From: CAZSAT01 sp964604675
GTDB lineage: Bacteria; Myxococcota_A; UBA796; CAJQPC01
Assembly: GCA_964604675.1 (NCBI GenBank)
Contig: CAZSAT010000008.1
Location: 36,983-100,982, forward strand
DNA length: 64,000 bases
Direction: 5' to 3'
Every line of letters starts with the position of its first letter. Within the stretch, counting starts at the first letter, position 1. The notes below the pieces were generated by a model. The model worked only from the letters and a program-made list of their open reading frames with translations. It was not told where the DNA came from and did not search any database. This document shows, one piece after another, positions 27,280-34,520 of this stretch. The position numbers and the translations under genes were made by a program.

Positions 27280-28089
27280 ATGCGCTTCCTGCTGCCTGCT
27301 GGTGCCCTTGCGATCGCCGGCCTGACCGCTTGCGATGGGCGCACGGCGCTGATGCCCGAGCCGAACCCGGACTACCCCGGTGTGGTGGATCTCGGTGAGG
27401 TCGCGGTGCTCCAGCCCTCCGACATCAAGGGCGACTCGGTCTACGAGATGGCCACCTACGAGATCCTGGGCCCGCCCGAGGTGGGTCAGCGAGGTGGCGC
27501 GAGCGCCTCGTTCATCGGCACCGGCGGTTCGGTCTGCGTGATCGTCGACCCCGAGGCCGTGTACTGGTCCGAGTCGGTGTCGATCATCGACAACAAGGAG
27601 AAGTGGGCCTACCCGGACAACTACCTCGACGATGGCGACATCGATCTCGAGGTTGGTCTGTCGGCGAACTACACGGGCTCGCCCGGCATCGAGATCGGTG
27701 ACTTCGAGGCGGTCTACGAAGACTCGCTCGGCACGGAGAGCTACATCGAGTTCAACGAGTGTGCGATCGGCGGCTACCTCGGCCAGACCGACGCTCACTC
27801 GGGCCGCGGCACGGTCGAGAGCTGCACGATCGACACCTCCGGCCGCGCGGGCAAGGAGTACACGGTGGTGCTCAACACCTGGTCGGTGCCCTTCGACGAC
27901 TTCCTGTTGTCCTACGCCTTCGCGGTGGTGGAGGGCGACTGCGGAAGCATCGGTGCGCTCGACGAGTGTGCGCTGCCCAACGAGTCGCTGTCGGAGACCT
28001 TCGGCGCGCTCGAGGCCGCCTTCTGCGACGGTGAGCAGTACACCTTCTGCACGAACAACCCCACGCTCTGCGGGACCGACCTGCACTGA
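27280..28089 (+). CDS. Putative lipoprotein, receptor-linked
   Basis: A 269-residue putative lipoprotein (LTAC, Cys18), third gene of the receptor operon. The mature sequence is beta-rich and acidic (YLDDGDIDLEVGLSANYTG) and ends in a Cys-rich segment with about six cysteines (for example FCDGEQYTFCTNNPTLC), so disulfides are likely. The ATG at 27280 has GGAG 7 bases upstream and is preferred over the in-frame GTG at 27274 that overlaps the previous stop. No family recognised. The operon ends here, before the repeat-rich intergenic block. Confidence 0.75.
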   Translation: MRFLLPAGALAIAGLTACDGRTALMPEPNPDYPGVVDLGEVAVLQPSDIKGDSVYEMATYEILGPPEVGQRGGASASFIGTGGSVCVIVDPEAVYWSESVSIIDNKEKWAYPDNYLDDGDIDLEVGLSANYTGSPGIEIGDFEAVYEDSLGTESYIEFNECAIGGYLGQTDAHSGRGTVESCTIDTSGRAGKEYTVVLNTWSVPFDDFLLSYAFAVVEGDCGSIGALDECALPNESLSETFGALEAAFCDGEQYTFCTNNPTLCGTDLH

Positions 28090-28099
28090 GTCTTACTGG

Positions 28100-28149
28100 G
28101 GGGGAACCCTCTCTGGTTCCCCCCGCGCTCTTCGAGCGCTCCCCCCTCC
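28100..28149 (+). repeat. 50-base direct repeat, copy 1
   Basis: Identical over 50 bases to copy 2 at 28245-28294 (period 145). Each copy has two hairpins: GGGGGAACC-CTCTCT-GGTTCCCCC, and GCGCTC-TTC-GAGCGC ahead of a C-rich run. Copy 1 begins 11 bases after the lipoprotein stop and has extra G/C pairs lengthening its first stem, so it may serve as the operon's terminator although no T-run follows. Confidence 0.85.
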
Positions 28150-28244
28150 GAGTGTCCTCTCGGCGCTTCGCGCCTGCGGACGGCGAAGGGGCTCTTGCTC
28201 TGTGGGTCGGATTTCGCTGAGCCGTCGGGTGGCGTGAGCCACCT

Positions 28245-28294
28245 GGGGGAACCCTCTCTGGTTCCCCCCGCGCTCTTCGAGCGCTCCCCCCTCC
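28245..28294 (+). repeat. 50-base direct repeat, copy 2
   Basis: A perfect second copy of the unit at 28100-28149, with the same two hairpins. Complete identity in non-coding DNA implies a recent duplication, active copying, or selection on the structure. It could be a dispersed REP-like element of this genome. Confidence 0.85.
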
Positions 28295-28502
28295 AGGACC
28301 CCCTGCCACCGTGAGGCCAGCGGAAGGTCCACGGGCTAGCCTACCCGGTGCCGCGCTACGCGCGGGTCGGTGTCGTCGGGTGGCGTGGGGTTCGAGAGGC
28401 GACGTGCGGAGCATGTCGTCTGCTCGTGGGCTTCGGCGATGTCGTGGTGGAGGCCAGGGGCCTCCGCCGCGGTTTCGGCCGAGCCTGGTCGAGAGGCGAT
28501 GT

Positions 28503-28532
28503 CACCTGGTGCGCGCTGGCGCGCGCCAGGTG
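28503..28532 (-). terminator. Strong inverted repeat, probable terminator
   Basis: CACCTGG plus GC-rich arms form a 14-base inverted repeat with a two-base centre and one imperfect pair. It lies 17 bases beyond the stop of the minus-strand AgmX/PglI-domain gene. No clear T-run follows on either strand, so the call rests on stem strength and position. Confidence 0.55.
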
Positions 28533-28548
28533 ATTTCGTCTCCTCGGC

Positions 28549-29646
28549 TCACTTGGAGGCGACCACCTCCGGCTGGAAGCTCACCAGCCAGGTCATCACG
28601 CCGTGGGTCTCCGCGTCGAAGCTCCAGCGAGCGATCTGTTCGGTCATGCAGCTCGAGGCTCCCTCGTGGCCGAGGCTGTCGCTCACGGCGGCCAGCTCCT
28701 TGACGCGGCCGCGGAAGACGTTCCACTCCAGCTCGATCGCGCCGGACAGGGTGTGATCTTCGGCCAGCGCCTCGGCGTAGCAGGCCTTCAGGCCGTCCAG
28801 ACGCTCGGCCACGCGCTCGCGGACCTCATCGGCGTCGCCGTCGAGCACCCACAGGTCGAGCTCGCGGGCGGACATCGTGGCGGTGGGCGGCGGCGGCGGG
28901 GGCGGCGCTTCGGCCACGACCTCGGGCTCCGGCTCCGGCGCCACCGCCGGCTCGGGTGCCTCGTCGGGTTCGGGCGCCATCTCCGGCGCGGCGACCATGG
29001 CGATCACCGGAGCCTGGGCGTCCGCGGCGTCCTGCTCGATCTCGGCGGGCTCCGGCTGCGGAGGGGCCTCGAGGAAGCTCGGGTCGGTCTCGGCCTCGGT
29101 CATCACCATCGCTTCGAAGTCGAAGGGCACCTCGCTCGGCGCCATGAACCAGTGCGCGTCGGTCTCTTCGAAGACCGCGCTGACGCTGGGCTCCCACGGC
29201 TCGATGGTGCTCTCGGGCGGCTCGACGAACGACCAGTTCTCGGCCGACCGCTCGCCTGCGAGATCCGACTCCATGCTGAAGCCAGGCTCCATGGTGAAGC
29301 TGGGCTCCGTCACAGCCTCGGGCTCGGCTTCGGAGACCGGCTCCGCAGGCGACTCGGCGTCCACGCTCGGAGCGGCCGGGGAGGCGATCAGGCTGCGGGC
29401 CTCGCTGGAAGCCCAGTACCGGAGCGCGGGATCGTTGGAGGTGGCGGCCAGGAAACGGAGCGTGCGCGCCTCGGTCGCCTCATCCAGCTCGCCGGTCAGC
29501 AGCGCCGAGACCAGGTCGGGGTGCATCGCTTCGGTCCAGTCGGGCTCGGGCGAGCTGGCCAGGCCGATCGCGAGGCCGACGGCCAGGCTGGCTACGCCGA
29601 CACCGATGAGCAGGTCGCGGGAGGTGGTGGTCGAGGGAGCGGTCAT
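28549..29646 (-). CDS. Membrane-anchored protein with AgmX/PglI-type C-terminal domain
   Basis: A 365-residue protein with one N-terminal membrane anchor (about 14-33), a short helical domain, a 200-residue acidic Glu/Pro/Ser linker containing a run of eight prolines, and a C-terminal domain (about 275-365). That domain carries LDGLKACYAEALAEDHTLSG, then VFRGRVKELAAV, ASSCMTEQIARWSF, matching the AgmX/PglI C-terminal family, which is TonB-like and common in myxobacterial gliding and envelope proteins. Reaching across the periplasm is a fair inference. GGAGG lies 5 bases before the ATG at 29646. The gene ends at a strong hairpin. Confidence 0.82.
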   Translation of the reverse strand: MTAPSTTTSRDLLIGVGVASLAVGLAIGLASSPEPDWTEAMHPDLVSALLTGELDEATEARTLRFLAATSNDPALRYWASSEARSLIASPAAPSVDAESPAEPVSEAEPEAVTEPSFTMEPGFSMESDLAGERSAENWSFVEPPESTIEPWEPSVSAVFEETDAHWFMAPSEVPFDFEAMVMTEAETDPSFLEAPPQPEPAEIEQDAADAQAPVIAMVAAPEMAPEPDEAPEPAVAPEPEPEVVAEAPPPPPPPTATMSARELDLWVLDGDADEVRERVAERLDGLKACYAEALAEDHTLSGAIELEWNVFRGRVKELAAVSDSLGHEGASSCMTEQIARWSFDAETHGVMTWLVSFQPEVVASK

Positions 29647-29691
29647 GGGACCTCCATGAGGGGGCATCACCCAGACGATCGGACAGGTGCC

Positions 29692-30564
29692 CTACGAAGA
29701 TGAGCCCCCCGTGCGGCTTCCCTCCTCGCCGAAGGTGCCTTCGGGGTCGAGCAGCAAGCGGCTGAAGTCGCTCAGGATGCGGCTCGCCATCACTCCGTCG
29801 AAGAGCCTGTGGTCGAAGACCAGCACCACCGGCAGCATGGGGCGCACCGCAGGCTGGCCAGCGATCGGGATCACCTCCTCCTGGATCACCGACAGGCCCC
29901 ACAAGGTGCCCACGTGCATCAGCCGGGTGGGGATGTGGAAGCCTCCGCCCCGCAGCAGCACCCCCTCGATCGGCGGGAAGGCCGAGCCGGGGTTGCTGAG
30001 GGCTGCGCTGACGGGGGCGATCTTCCAGCTCAGCCCGGCCAGCGCGGGCTGGTCCATCACCTTGGCGGCCAGCGACAGGCCCAGGTGCATCCCACGCTCG
30101 GGCATGACCTCCGCGAGCTGGATCATCCACCTGGCCATCGGCTCCGTGGTCTGGCCGGCACGCTCGGCGGCTACGGCCTTGCGCGAGCCCCCAGCGATCT
30201 CCCGCAGGCTCTTCGCGTCCACGCGGCGGAACGTGACCATCGTCACCTCCATCTTGCCGGCCTGGCTGGTGTCGAGCAGGTTGACCGGGGCGGCGACCCC
30301 GACGTTCGGCGCCTGGAACAGCTTGTTGCCGATGAGTCGCCGGTTGGCGACTGGGTAGCGATCGAGGATCCGGCCGATGCTCGCCGTGACCAGGTGGTTC
30401 AGGGTCACCCGGGGGGCGTCTTCGTCGGCGTTGAGCCGGTCGAGGTAGGCCAGGGCCACGGTCATGTCGATGGCGATCGAGGTGTGCACCCAGGGGCTGC
30501 CGTAGCGGGGATCCATCCACCAGCGGAGGAAGCGGCGGATGATGTTGGACGGGACGGGCTGCAC
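29692..30564 (-). CDS. 2-oxoacid dehydrogenase E2-type acyltransferase core without lipoyl domain
   Basis: A 290-residue protein matching the catalytic domain of dihydrolipoamide acyltransferases, including the C-terminal active-site motif FDHRLFDG with His and Asp. It lacks the N-terminal lipoyl and E1/E3-binding domains, so it cannot be a normal E2 of a dehydrogenase complex. A related acyl-CoA-dependent transferase is more likely. GGAGG is 4 bases before the GTG. No E1 or E3 gene lies in the window. It may be co-transcribed with the AgmX-type gene 45 bases downstream. Confidence 0.8.
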   Translation of the reverse strand: MQPVPSNIIRRFLRWWMDPRYGSPWVHTSIAIDMTVALAYLDRLNADEDAPRVTLNHLVTASIGRILDRYPVANRRLIGNKLFQAPNVGVAAPVNLLDTSQAGKMEVTMVTFRRVDAKSLREIAGGSRKAVAAERAGQTTEPMARWMIQLAEVMPERGMHLGLSLAAKVMDQPALAGLSWKIAPVSAALSNPGSAFPPIEGVLLRGGGFHIPTRLMHVGTLWGLSVIQEEVIPIAGQPAVRPMLPVVLVFDHRLFDGVMASRILSDFSRLLLDPEGTFGEEGSRTGGSSS

Positions 30565-30608
30565 GGCACCTCCGCCCACCGATTAGCTCGCTCACGGTAT
30601 CGTCGGGA

Positions 30609-32432
30609 ATGTCCGCGGTGCAGCGCCGAGCGATGGTCCACGCGCTGCTCGCGGCCGGGGCGCTCCTTCCCCTCCTCGGGCTCGCGGCGGGCCCCGGTCG
30701 CTACGTGCTCGGCGGCCCCTTCACCGATGCCCACAAACACGTCTGGGCGTACTGGCACACCCTGGCCGTGCTGGGCGAGGGCACCTGGCCCTTCACGAGC
30801 TACCTGAGCGCCCCCCAGGGTGGCGTGCTGCAAGACATCATGTTGGCCCCGGCGCTGCTCATGCTGCCGGTCACGGCCGTTCTCGGGCCCGTGATCGCCA
30901 GCCACCTCTGGGTGCTGGGCTCGCTCTGGTTCGTCGGCGCGAGCGTCTTCTGGCTCGCCAGGCGCCTGGTGGGCGGCACCGCCGGACCGCTCGCTGCTGG
31001 GCTGCTGGCGCAGACCTCGCCGTACCTGATGGGCTACCCCCTCACGAGCGGGGTGCACGAGCGCCTGGCGATCTGGATCTTTCCGCTGGTCGCGCTGGCC
31101 CTGCTCCGGGCTCGGGACGGCGACACAGGTCGCTTCGATGCGCCGCTGCTCGGCCTGGGTACCCTCGTGGCCATCTACGGCTGCCAGGTCTACGGCATCT
31201 TCCTCGTGGTGGGCCTGGGGCTCGCCGCACCCTTCCTCGTCGGGCGCCCGTCGTGGCCACGTCTCCGGGCGCTCTTGCCGCCTCTGGTCGCCATCGGCGT
31301 CGCGCTCCTCGTCGGGCTCGTGGCGGCCCAGGTGCTCACCAACCACCCCGAGAACCTCGTTCCCCAGCAGGCGGGTCGGCTGGACACCCGCCTCGGCGTC
31401 ACGCCCTTCGCGGCCATCGGCGCGTCGCTGCCCGAGCTGTTCTCGCCCTGGGGCGTAGCAGCGCAGCACCCCGACGACGTGGTCGACCGCATCTGGTCGC
31501 TGTCCTATGTCGGGCTCGTGCCGCTGGTTGCGGTGATCGCAGGCTTGATCCGCATGCGGCGACGGTCGGTCCAGGTGGTCGTGGGACTCGGGCTCGCCAT
31601 GACGGTCCTGGCGGTCGGGCCACGCTTCGAGCTGGGTGGACGGTGGTTCTGGAGCCCTCCGTTCCATGCGGTCGCCCACCTCGTGCCGTACTACGGGTCG
31701 ACGCCCCCGATCTGGCAGCAAGCCGCCTTGTTCCCGGCGCTCGCAGGGGTCGGCGTGGCCGCGCTGGTGGCGACCACGCGCTGGTGGGTCGGGCCGATCG
31801 TCGTGGTGCTCGCGCTGGCCGAGCGCGCGCTGGTGCTGCCGGTGCCGTTGATCGTGCAGACCACGCCGCTCGAGGTGTCCGAGGTCGTGGAGGCCATCGG
31901 CGACGAAGGTGCGGTGATGCAGTTCCCTCGGGTGTGGCGGGACACGGTGCTCGCCGCTCCCGGCAGCTTCCGGGCCCAGCTGGTGCACCAGCGGCCTTCG
32001 GCGGCCACGATCGAGATGGCGTCTGGGGCGTGGGGCGGTTGGTTGCCCTACCTGCGCGGCTACAGCTCGGACTGGCCCGACTCCCTCCGGTGCATGGCTC
32101 GTGGCGGGTTCCGGTGGGTCCTGGTGGACCGGGAGGCCTTCAGCCACACCACCTACCGAGACGCGGCCTTGGAAGCGCTCGATCGGATCGGGCCGGCGGT
32201 CGCCGACGACGGCACCTACGCGCTCTACGATCTGGCATCGATGGGTGTGCAGCCGGAGAGCGTGGCCTTGCCACCGACCGGGCTGATGTCGGTGGAGCTT
32301 CGGAGCGCCGGCGTGCTCGGGGAGGCCGACCTGCTCCGCGTGCGGGACCTGCACCGCTACCTCACCTGCCCGCTCGACGTCGTGGACGACGCCCCGGGGG
32401 GCCCCCCTCCGCTTCCCCCGCCGCCCGGGTAG
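30609..32432 (+). CDS. Polytopic membrane protein, glycosyltransferase GT-C-like
   Basis: A 607-residue protein with about ten to twelve hydrophobic helices and a soluble C-terminal part (about 410-600) that ends in a proline run. The first loop has DAHKHVWAYWH, an acidic/His site where GT-C enzymes place their catalytic Asp. A YGSTPPIWQQAALFPAL segment and the later QFPRVW region resemble YfhO or other polyprenyl-sugar-dependent transferases. Function is inferred from topology and this loop only. It begins a four-gene set of overlapping or nearly abutting genes. Confidence 0.7.
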   Translation: MSAVQRRAMVHALLAAGALLPLLGLAAGPGRYVLGGPFTDAHKHVWAYWHTLAVLGEGTWPFTSYLSAPQGGVLQDIMLAPALLMLPVTAVLGPVIASHLWVLGSLWFVGASVFWLARRLVGGTAGPLAAGLLAQTSPYLMGYPLTSGVHERLAIWIFPLVALALLRARDGDTGRFDAPLLGLGTLVAIYGCQVYGIFLVVGLGLAAPFLVGRPSWPRLRALLPPLVAIGVALLVGLVAAQVLTNHPENLVPQQAGRLDTRLGVTPFAAIGASLPELFSPWGVAAQHPDDVVDRIWSLSYVGLVPLVAVIAGLIRMRRRSVQVVVGLGLAMTVLAVGPRFELGGRWFWSPPFHAVAHLVPYYGSTPPIWQQAALFPALAGVGVAALVATTRWWVGPIVVVLALAERALVLPVPLIVQTTPLEVSEVVEAIGDEGAVMQFPRVWRDTVLAAPGSFRAQLVHQRPSAATIEMASGAWGGWLPYLRGYSSDWPDSLRCMARGGFRWVLVDREAFSHTTYRDAALEALDRIGPAVADDGTYALYDLASMGVQPESVALPPTGLMSVELRSAGVLGEADLLRVRDLHRYLTCPLDVVDDAPGGPPPLPPPPG

Positions 32433-32440
32433 AGGTCCTG

Positions 32441-33400
32441 ATGCTCCTGTCCGCCATGGCCTGGGCCCTGTCACCTGTCTCCCAGGACCGGCTCGAGGCC
32501 GATCTGCGCGTGCTCGTCGGGGTGGACCCGACCCCTTCGGGGGAGCACATCGAGAGCCGAAGCATCTTCCATCCGGACGTGGACGTGGCGGCGTCCTGGC
32601 TCGTGTCCGCCTTCGTCGACGCCGGTCACGAGCCGCGGCTGGAGGTCTTCGAGGCACGGGACGAGGCGGGGCTCGCCAACATCGTGGTCGATCTGGTCGG
32701 AACCGAGCCGGAGCTCGCACCCATCGTCGTGGCCGCGCACTACGACTCGACGGCCAGCCTGTCGGACGGCTGGACAGCCAGCCTCGACCCCGCCCCTGGC
32801 GCGGACGACGACGCGTCCGGCATCTGCCTGCTGCTCGAGCTCGCGCGCCTGCTCCCCGAGGTCCCGCTGCGTCGAAGCGTGCGGCTCATCGCCTTCTCAG
32901 CGGAGGAGGTCGGTCTCGTGGGCTCGGAGGTGCACGTGGAGCAGCTCGTGGCGGAGGGGGAGGAGGTGCACCTGGCGTTGGTCTTCGACCCCGTGGGGTA
33001 CAACCCCGGCGACGTGCTCTGGTTCGTGTGGAACGCCGCCACCGCCGACCAGGCCCTGGACCTGCAGGCTGTCGGCGAGCGGGTGGACGGCCTGGAGGTG
33101 CTCGGCGTGGACGAGGCCTTGATCGGCGGCGACGAGCGCTCGGACCACGCGCCGTTCTGGGCGGCGGGCTTCCCCGCGCTCCACGTGGGGAGCTACCCGC
33201 AGCCCCCGAGCTACCACACGCTCGAGGACGACCTCGACGTGGTCGACGTCGCCTTCCTGGCGCGCGTGGTCACCGTCGCCGCCGAGTACGTGGTGGAGCT
33301 CGGCGATCCCGTGGAGCAGCCGCGGCCGTCGACCTGTGCGGCCGCACCCTGGGGCCTCTGGTGGATCGCCGCGTTGGTGGCCTGTCGGCGGTCCACGTGA
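32441..33400 (+). CDS. Exported M28-family zinc aminopeptidase-like protein with Cys-TM-Arg tail
   Basis: A 319-residue M28 peptidase. Metal-ligand motifs are visible: AHYDS (H100), ADDDASG (D122-D124), the catalytic/ligand pair in SAEEVG near 150, and a late His in SYHTLEDD. The family removes N-terminal residues using two zincs. It has a short signal sequence and a C-terminal tail of Cys, a tryptophan-rich hydrophobic segment and CRRST, so it may be anchored and sorted like the matrixin-like protease. GAGG precedes the ATG by 5 bases. The stop overlaps the Nudix start (GTGA). Confidence 0.85.
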   Translation: MLLSAMAWALSPVSQDRLEADLRVLVGVDPTPSGEHIESRSIFHPDVDVAASWLVSAFVDAGHEPRLEVFEARDEAGLANIVVDLVGTEPELAPIVVAAHYDSTASLSDGWTASLDPAPGADDDASGICLLLELARLLPEVPLRRSVRLIAFSAEEVGLVGSEVHVEQLVAEGEEVHLALVFDPVGYNPGDVLWFVWNAATADQALDLQAVGERVDGLEVLGVDEALIGGDERSDHAPFWAAGFPALHVGSYPQPPSYHTLEDDLDVVDVAFLARVVTVAAEYVVELGDPVEQPRPSTCAAAPWGLWWIAALVACRRST

Positions 33401-33852
33401 AGACCTCCGCCGGCCTCTTGCTCTTCCGGCGACGGCCGCAGCTCGAGCTGCTGATCGCCCACCCCGGCGGGCCCTACTTCGCGCGGAAGGACGACGGGGT
33501 CTGGTCCCTGCCCAAGGGCCTGCTCGAGCCGGGCGAAGCCCCCCTGGCCGCGGCGCTCCGCGAGTTCGTCGAGGAGACCGGCCAGCCTCTGCCCGGAGGA
33601 GCGCCCACGTCCTTGGGGGAGGTGCGCCTCGAGAGCGGCAAGCGCGTGCTCGCCTGGGCGCTGGAGGGCGACTGCGACCCCGAGGCGCTTCGCAGCAACC
33701 CCTTCGAGCTGGAGTGGCCACCGCGCTCGGGCCGGCGCCAGACCTTCCCCGAGATCGACCGCCTGCTGTGGGCGGATCCCGAGACCGCCCGGCGGAAGCT
33801 CAACGACAGGCAGGCGGCGTTCGTGGATCGGCTGCTGGAGGCTCTCGCGTGA
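33397..33852 (+). CDS. Nudix hydrolase (COG4119-like)
   Basis: A 151-residue cytoplasmic Nudix enzyme. The full Nudix box is present (GLLEPGE, seven residues, REFVEETG), preceded by ARKDDGVWSLPKG, which is typical of the small COG4119/NTP pyrophosphohydrolase group. Members hydrolyse nucleoside diphosphates linked to another moiety; the exact substrate cannot be read. The GTG start overlaps the peptidase stop and its own stop overlaps the next gene's GTG, so translation is probably coupled along this set. Confidence 0.9.
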   Translation: MKTSAGLLLFRRRPQLELLIAHPGGPYFARKDDGVWSLPKGLLEPGEAPLAAALREFVEETGQPLPGGAPTSLGEVRLESGKRVLAWALEGDCDPEALRSNPFELEWPPRSGRRQTFPEIDRLLWADPETARRKLNDRQAAFVDRLLEALA

Positions 33853-34520
33853 GGCTGGTGCTGGTGCACAGCTCGGGCCTGGGGCCACGGCAGTGGTCGC
33901 GCCTCCGCCGCCTCCTTCCGGAGCCCCCGGTCGTCCCTGCCCTCACGGGCTACGGCGACGTGCCTTGCTCGGAGGCTCCCCACTTCGAGCACGATCTGGC
34001 GGTGTTGGAGGCCCAGGTCCGTCCGGGCGACTTCGTGTTCGGGCACAGCTACGGTGGCTTCCTGGCCCTGCAGCTCGCCCTGAGGGTTCCGCTGGGTGGA
34101 CTCCTGGTGCACGAGCCCGTCTGCGTGGCGGTCCTGCCCGGCCTGGCGGTGGCCGACGAGGCGTTCTTCCAGCTTCCGCAAGGCGGGACGGAGGCCTGGG
34201 TCGGTCGGCTCGTGGAGTGGTGGAACGGTCCGGGCGCGTGGGAAGCGCTGCCCGCGAGTGCGAAGGCACCCTTCTTGGAGCACGCGACCAAGGTGCACGC
34301 CGAGGTGGCGAGCAACGGGCGCGACCGGACCCCGGCGTCGGCCTACGCGGCCATCACCGCGCCCACGGTCGTCACGGCGGGTGCCAACAGCCGGCCCGAA
34401 GGCCAGCAGATGGGGGCGGTGGTGGCCGAGGCCATGGGAGCGCGCTTCGAGCGCCTCGGCGACGCCGACCACATGACGCCCGTGACCGATCCGGCGCGCT
34501 TCCTGCCCTTTCTACCGTAG
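33849..34520 (+). CDS. Alpha/beta hydrolase, short form
   Basis: A 223-residue alpha/beta-hydrolase-fold protein. The N-terminal strand leads into VHSSGLGPRQWSRL (oxyanion region). The nucleophile elbow is GHSYGG (Ser67) and the C-terminal catalytic His is in DADHMTPVTDP (His208). A short cap domain lies between about 95 and 165. The GTG overlaps the Nudix stop in a GTGA. It ends directly against the convergent lipoprotein gene with no spacer. Substrate unknown. Confidence 0.8.
   Translation: MRLVLVHSSGLGPRQWSRLRRLLPEPPVVPALTGYGDVPCSEAPHFEHDLAVLEAQVRPGDFVFGHSYGGFLALQLALRVPLGGLLVHEPVCVAVLPGLAVADEAFFQLPQGGTEAWVGRLVEWWNGPGAWEALPASAKAPFLEHATKVHAEVASNGRDRTPASAYAAITAPTVVTAGANSRPEGQQMGAVVAEAMGARFERLGDADHMTPVTDPARFLPFLP

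Larger units (their letters stand above)
28090..28548. other. 459-base non-coding block with duplicated hairpin element
   Basis: This is the only gene-free stretch above 300 bases. It holds two identical 50-base units, further hairpins between and after them (GGCGC-TTC-GCGCC near 28161, CCGCGC-TAC-GCGCGG near 28351), a 14-base sequence repeated at 28223-28236 and 28374-28387, and a strong inverted repeat at 28503-28532. Short open frames cross it but have no start signals or family-like sequence. It separates the receptor operon from a minus-strand gene, so the two transcription units converge here. Confidence 0.7.

Noticed and set aside
28093..28332. A 79-codon minus-strand frame through the repeat block
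   Set aside because: Its apparent internal repeat only reflects the duplicated hairpin DNA. It has no ribosome site, no domain and Arg/Gly-rich sequence.
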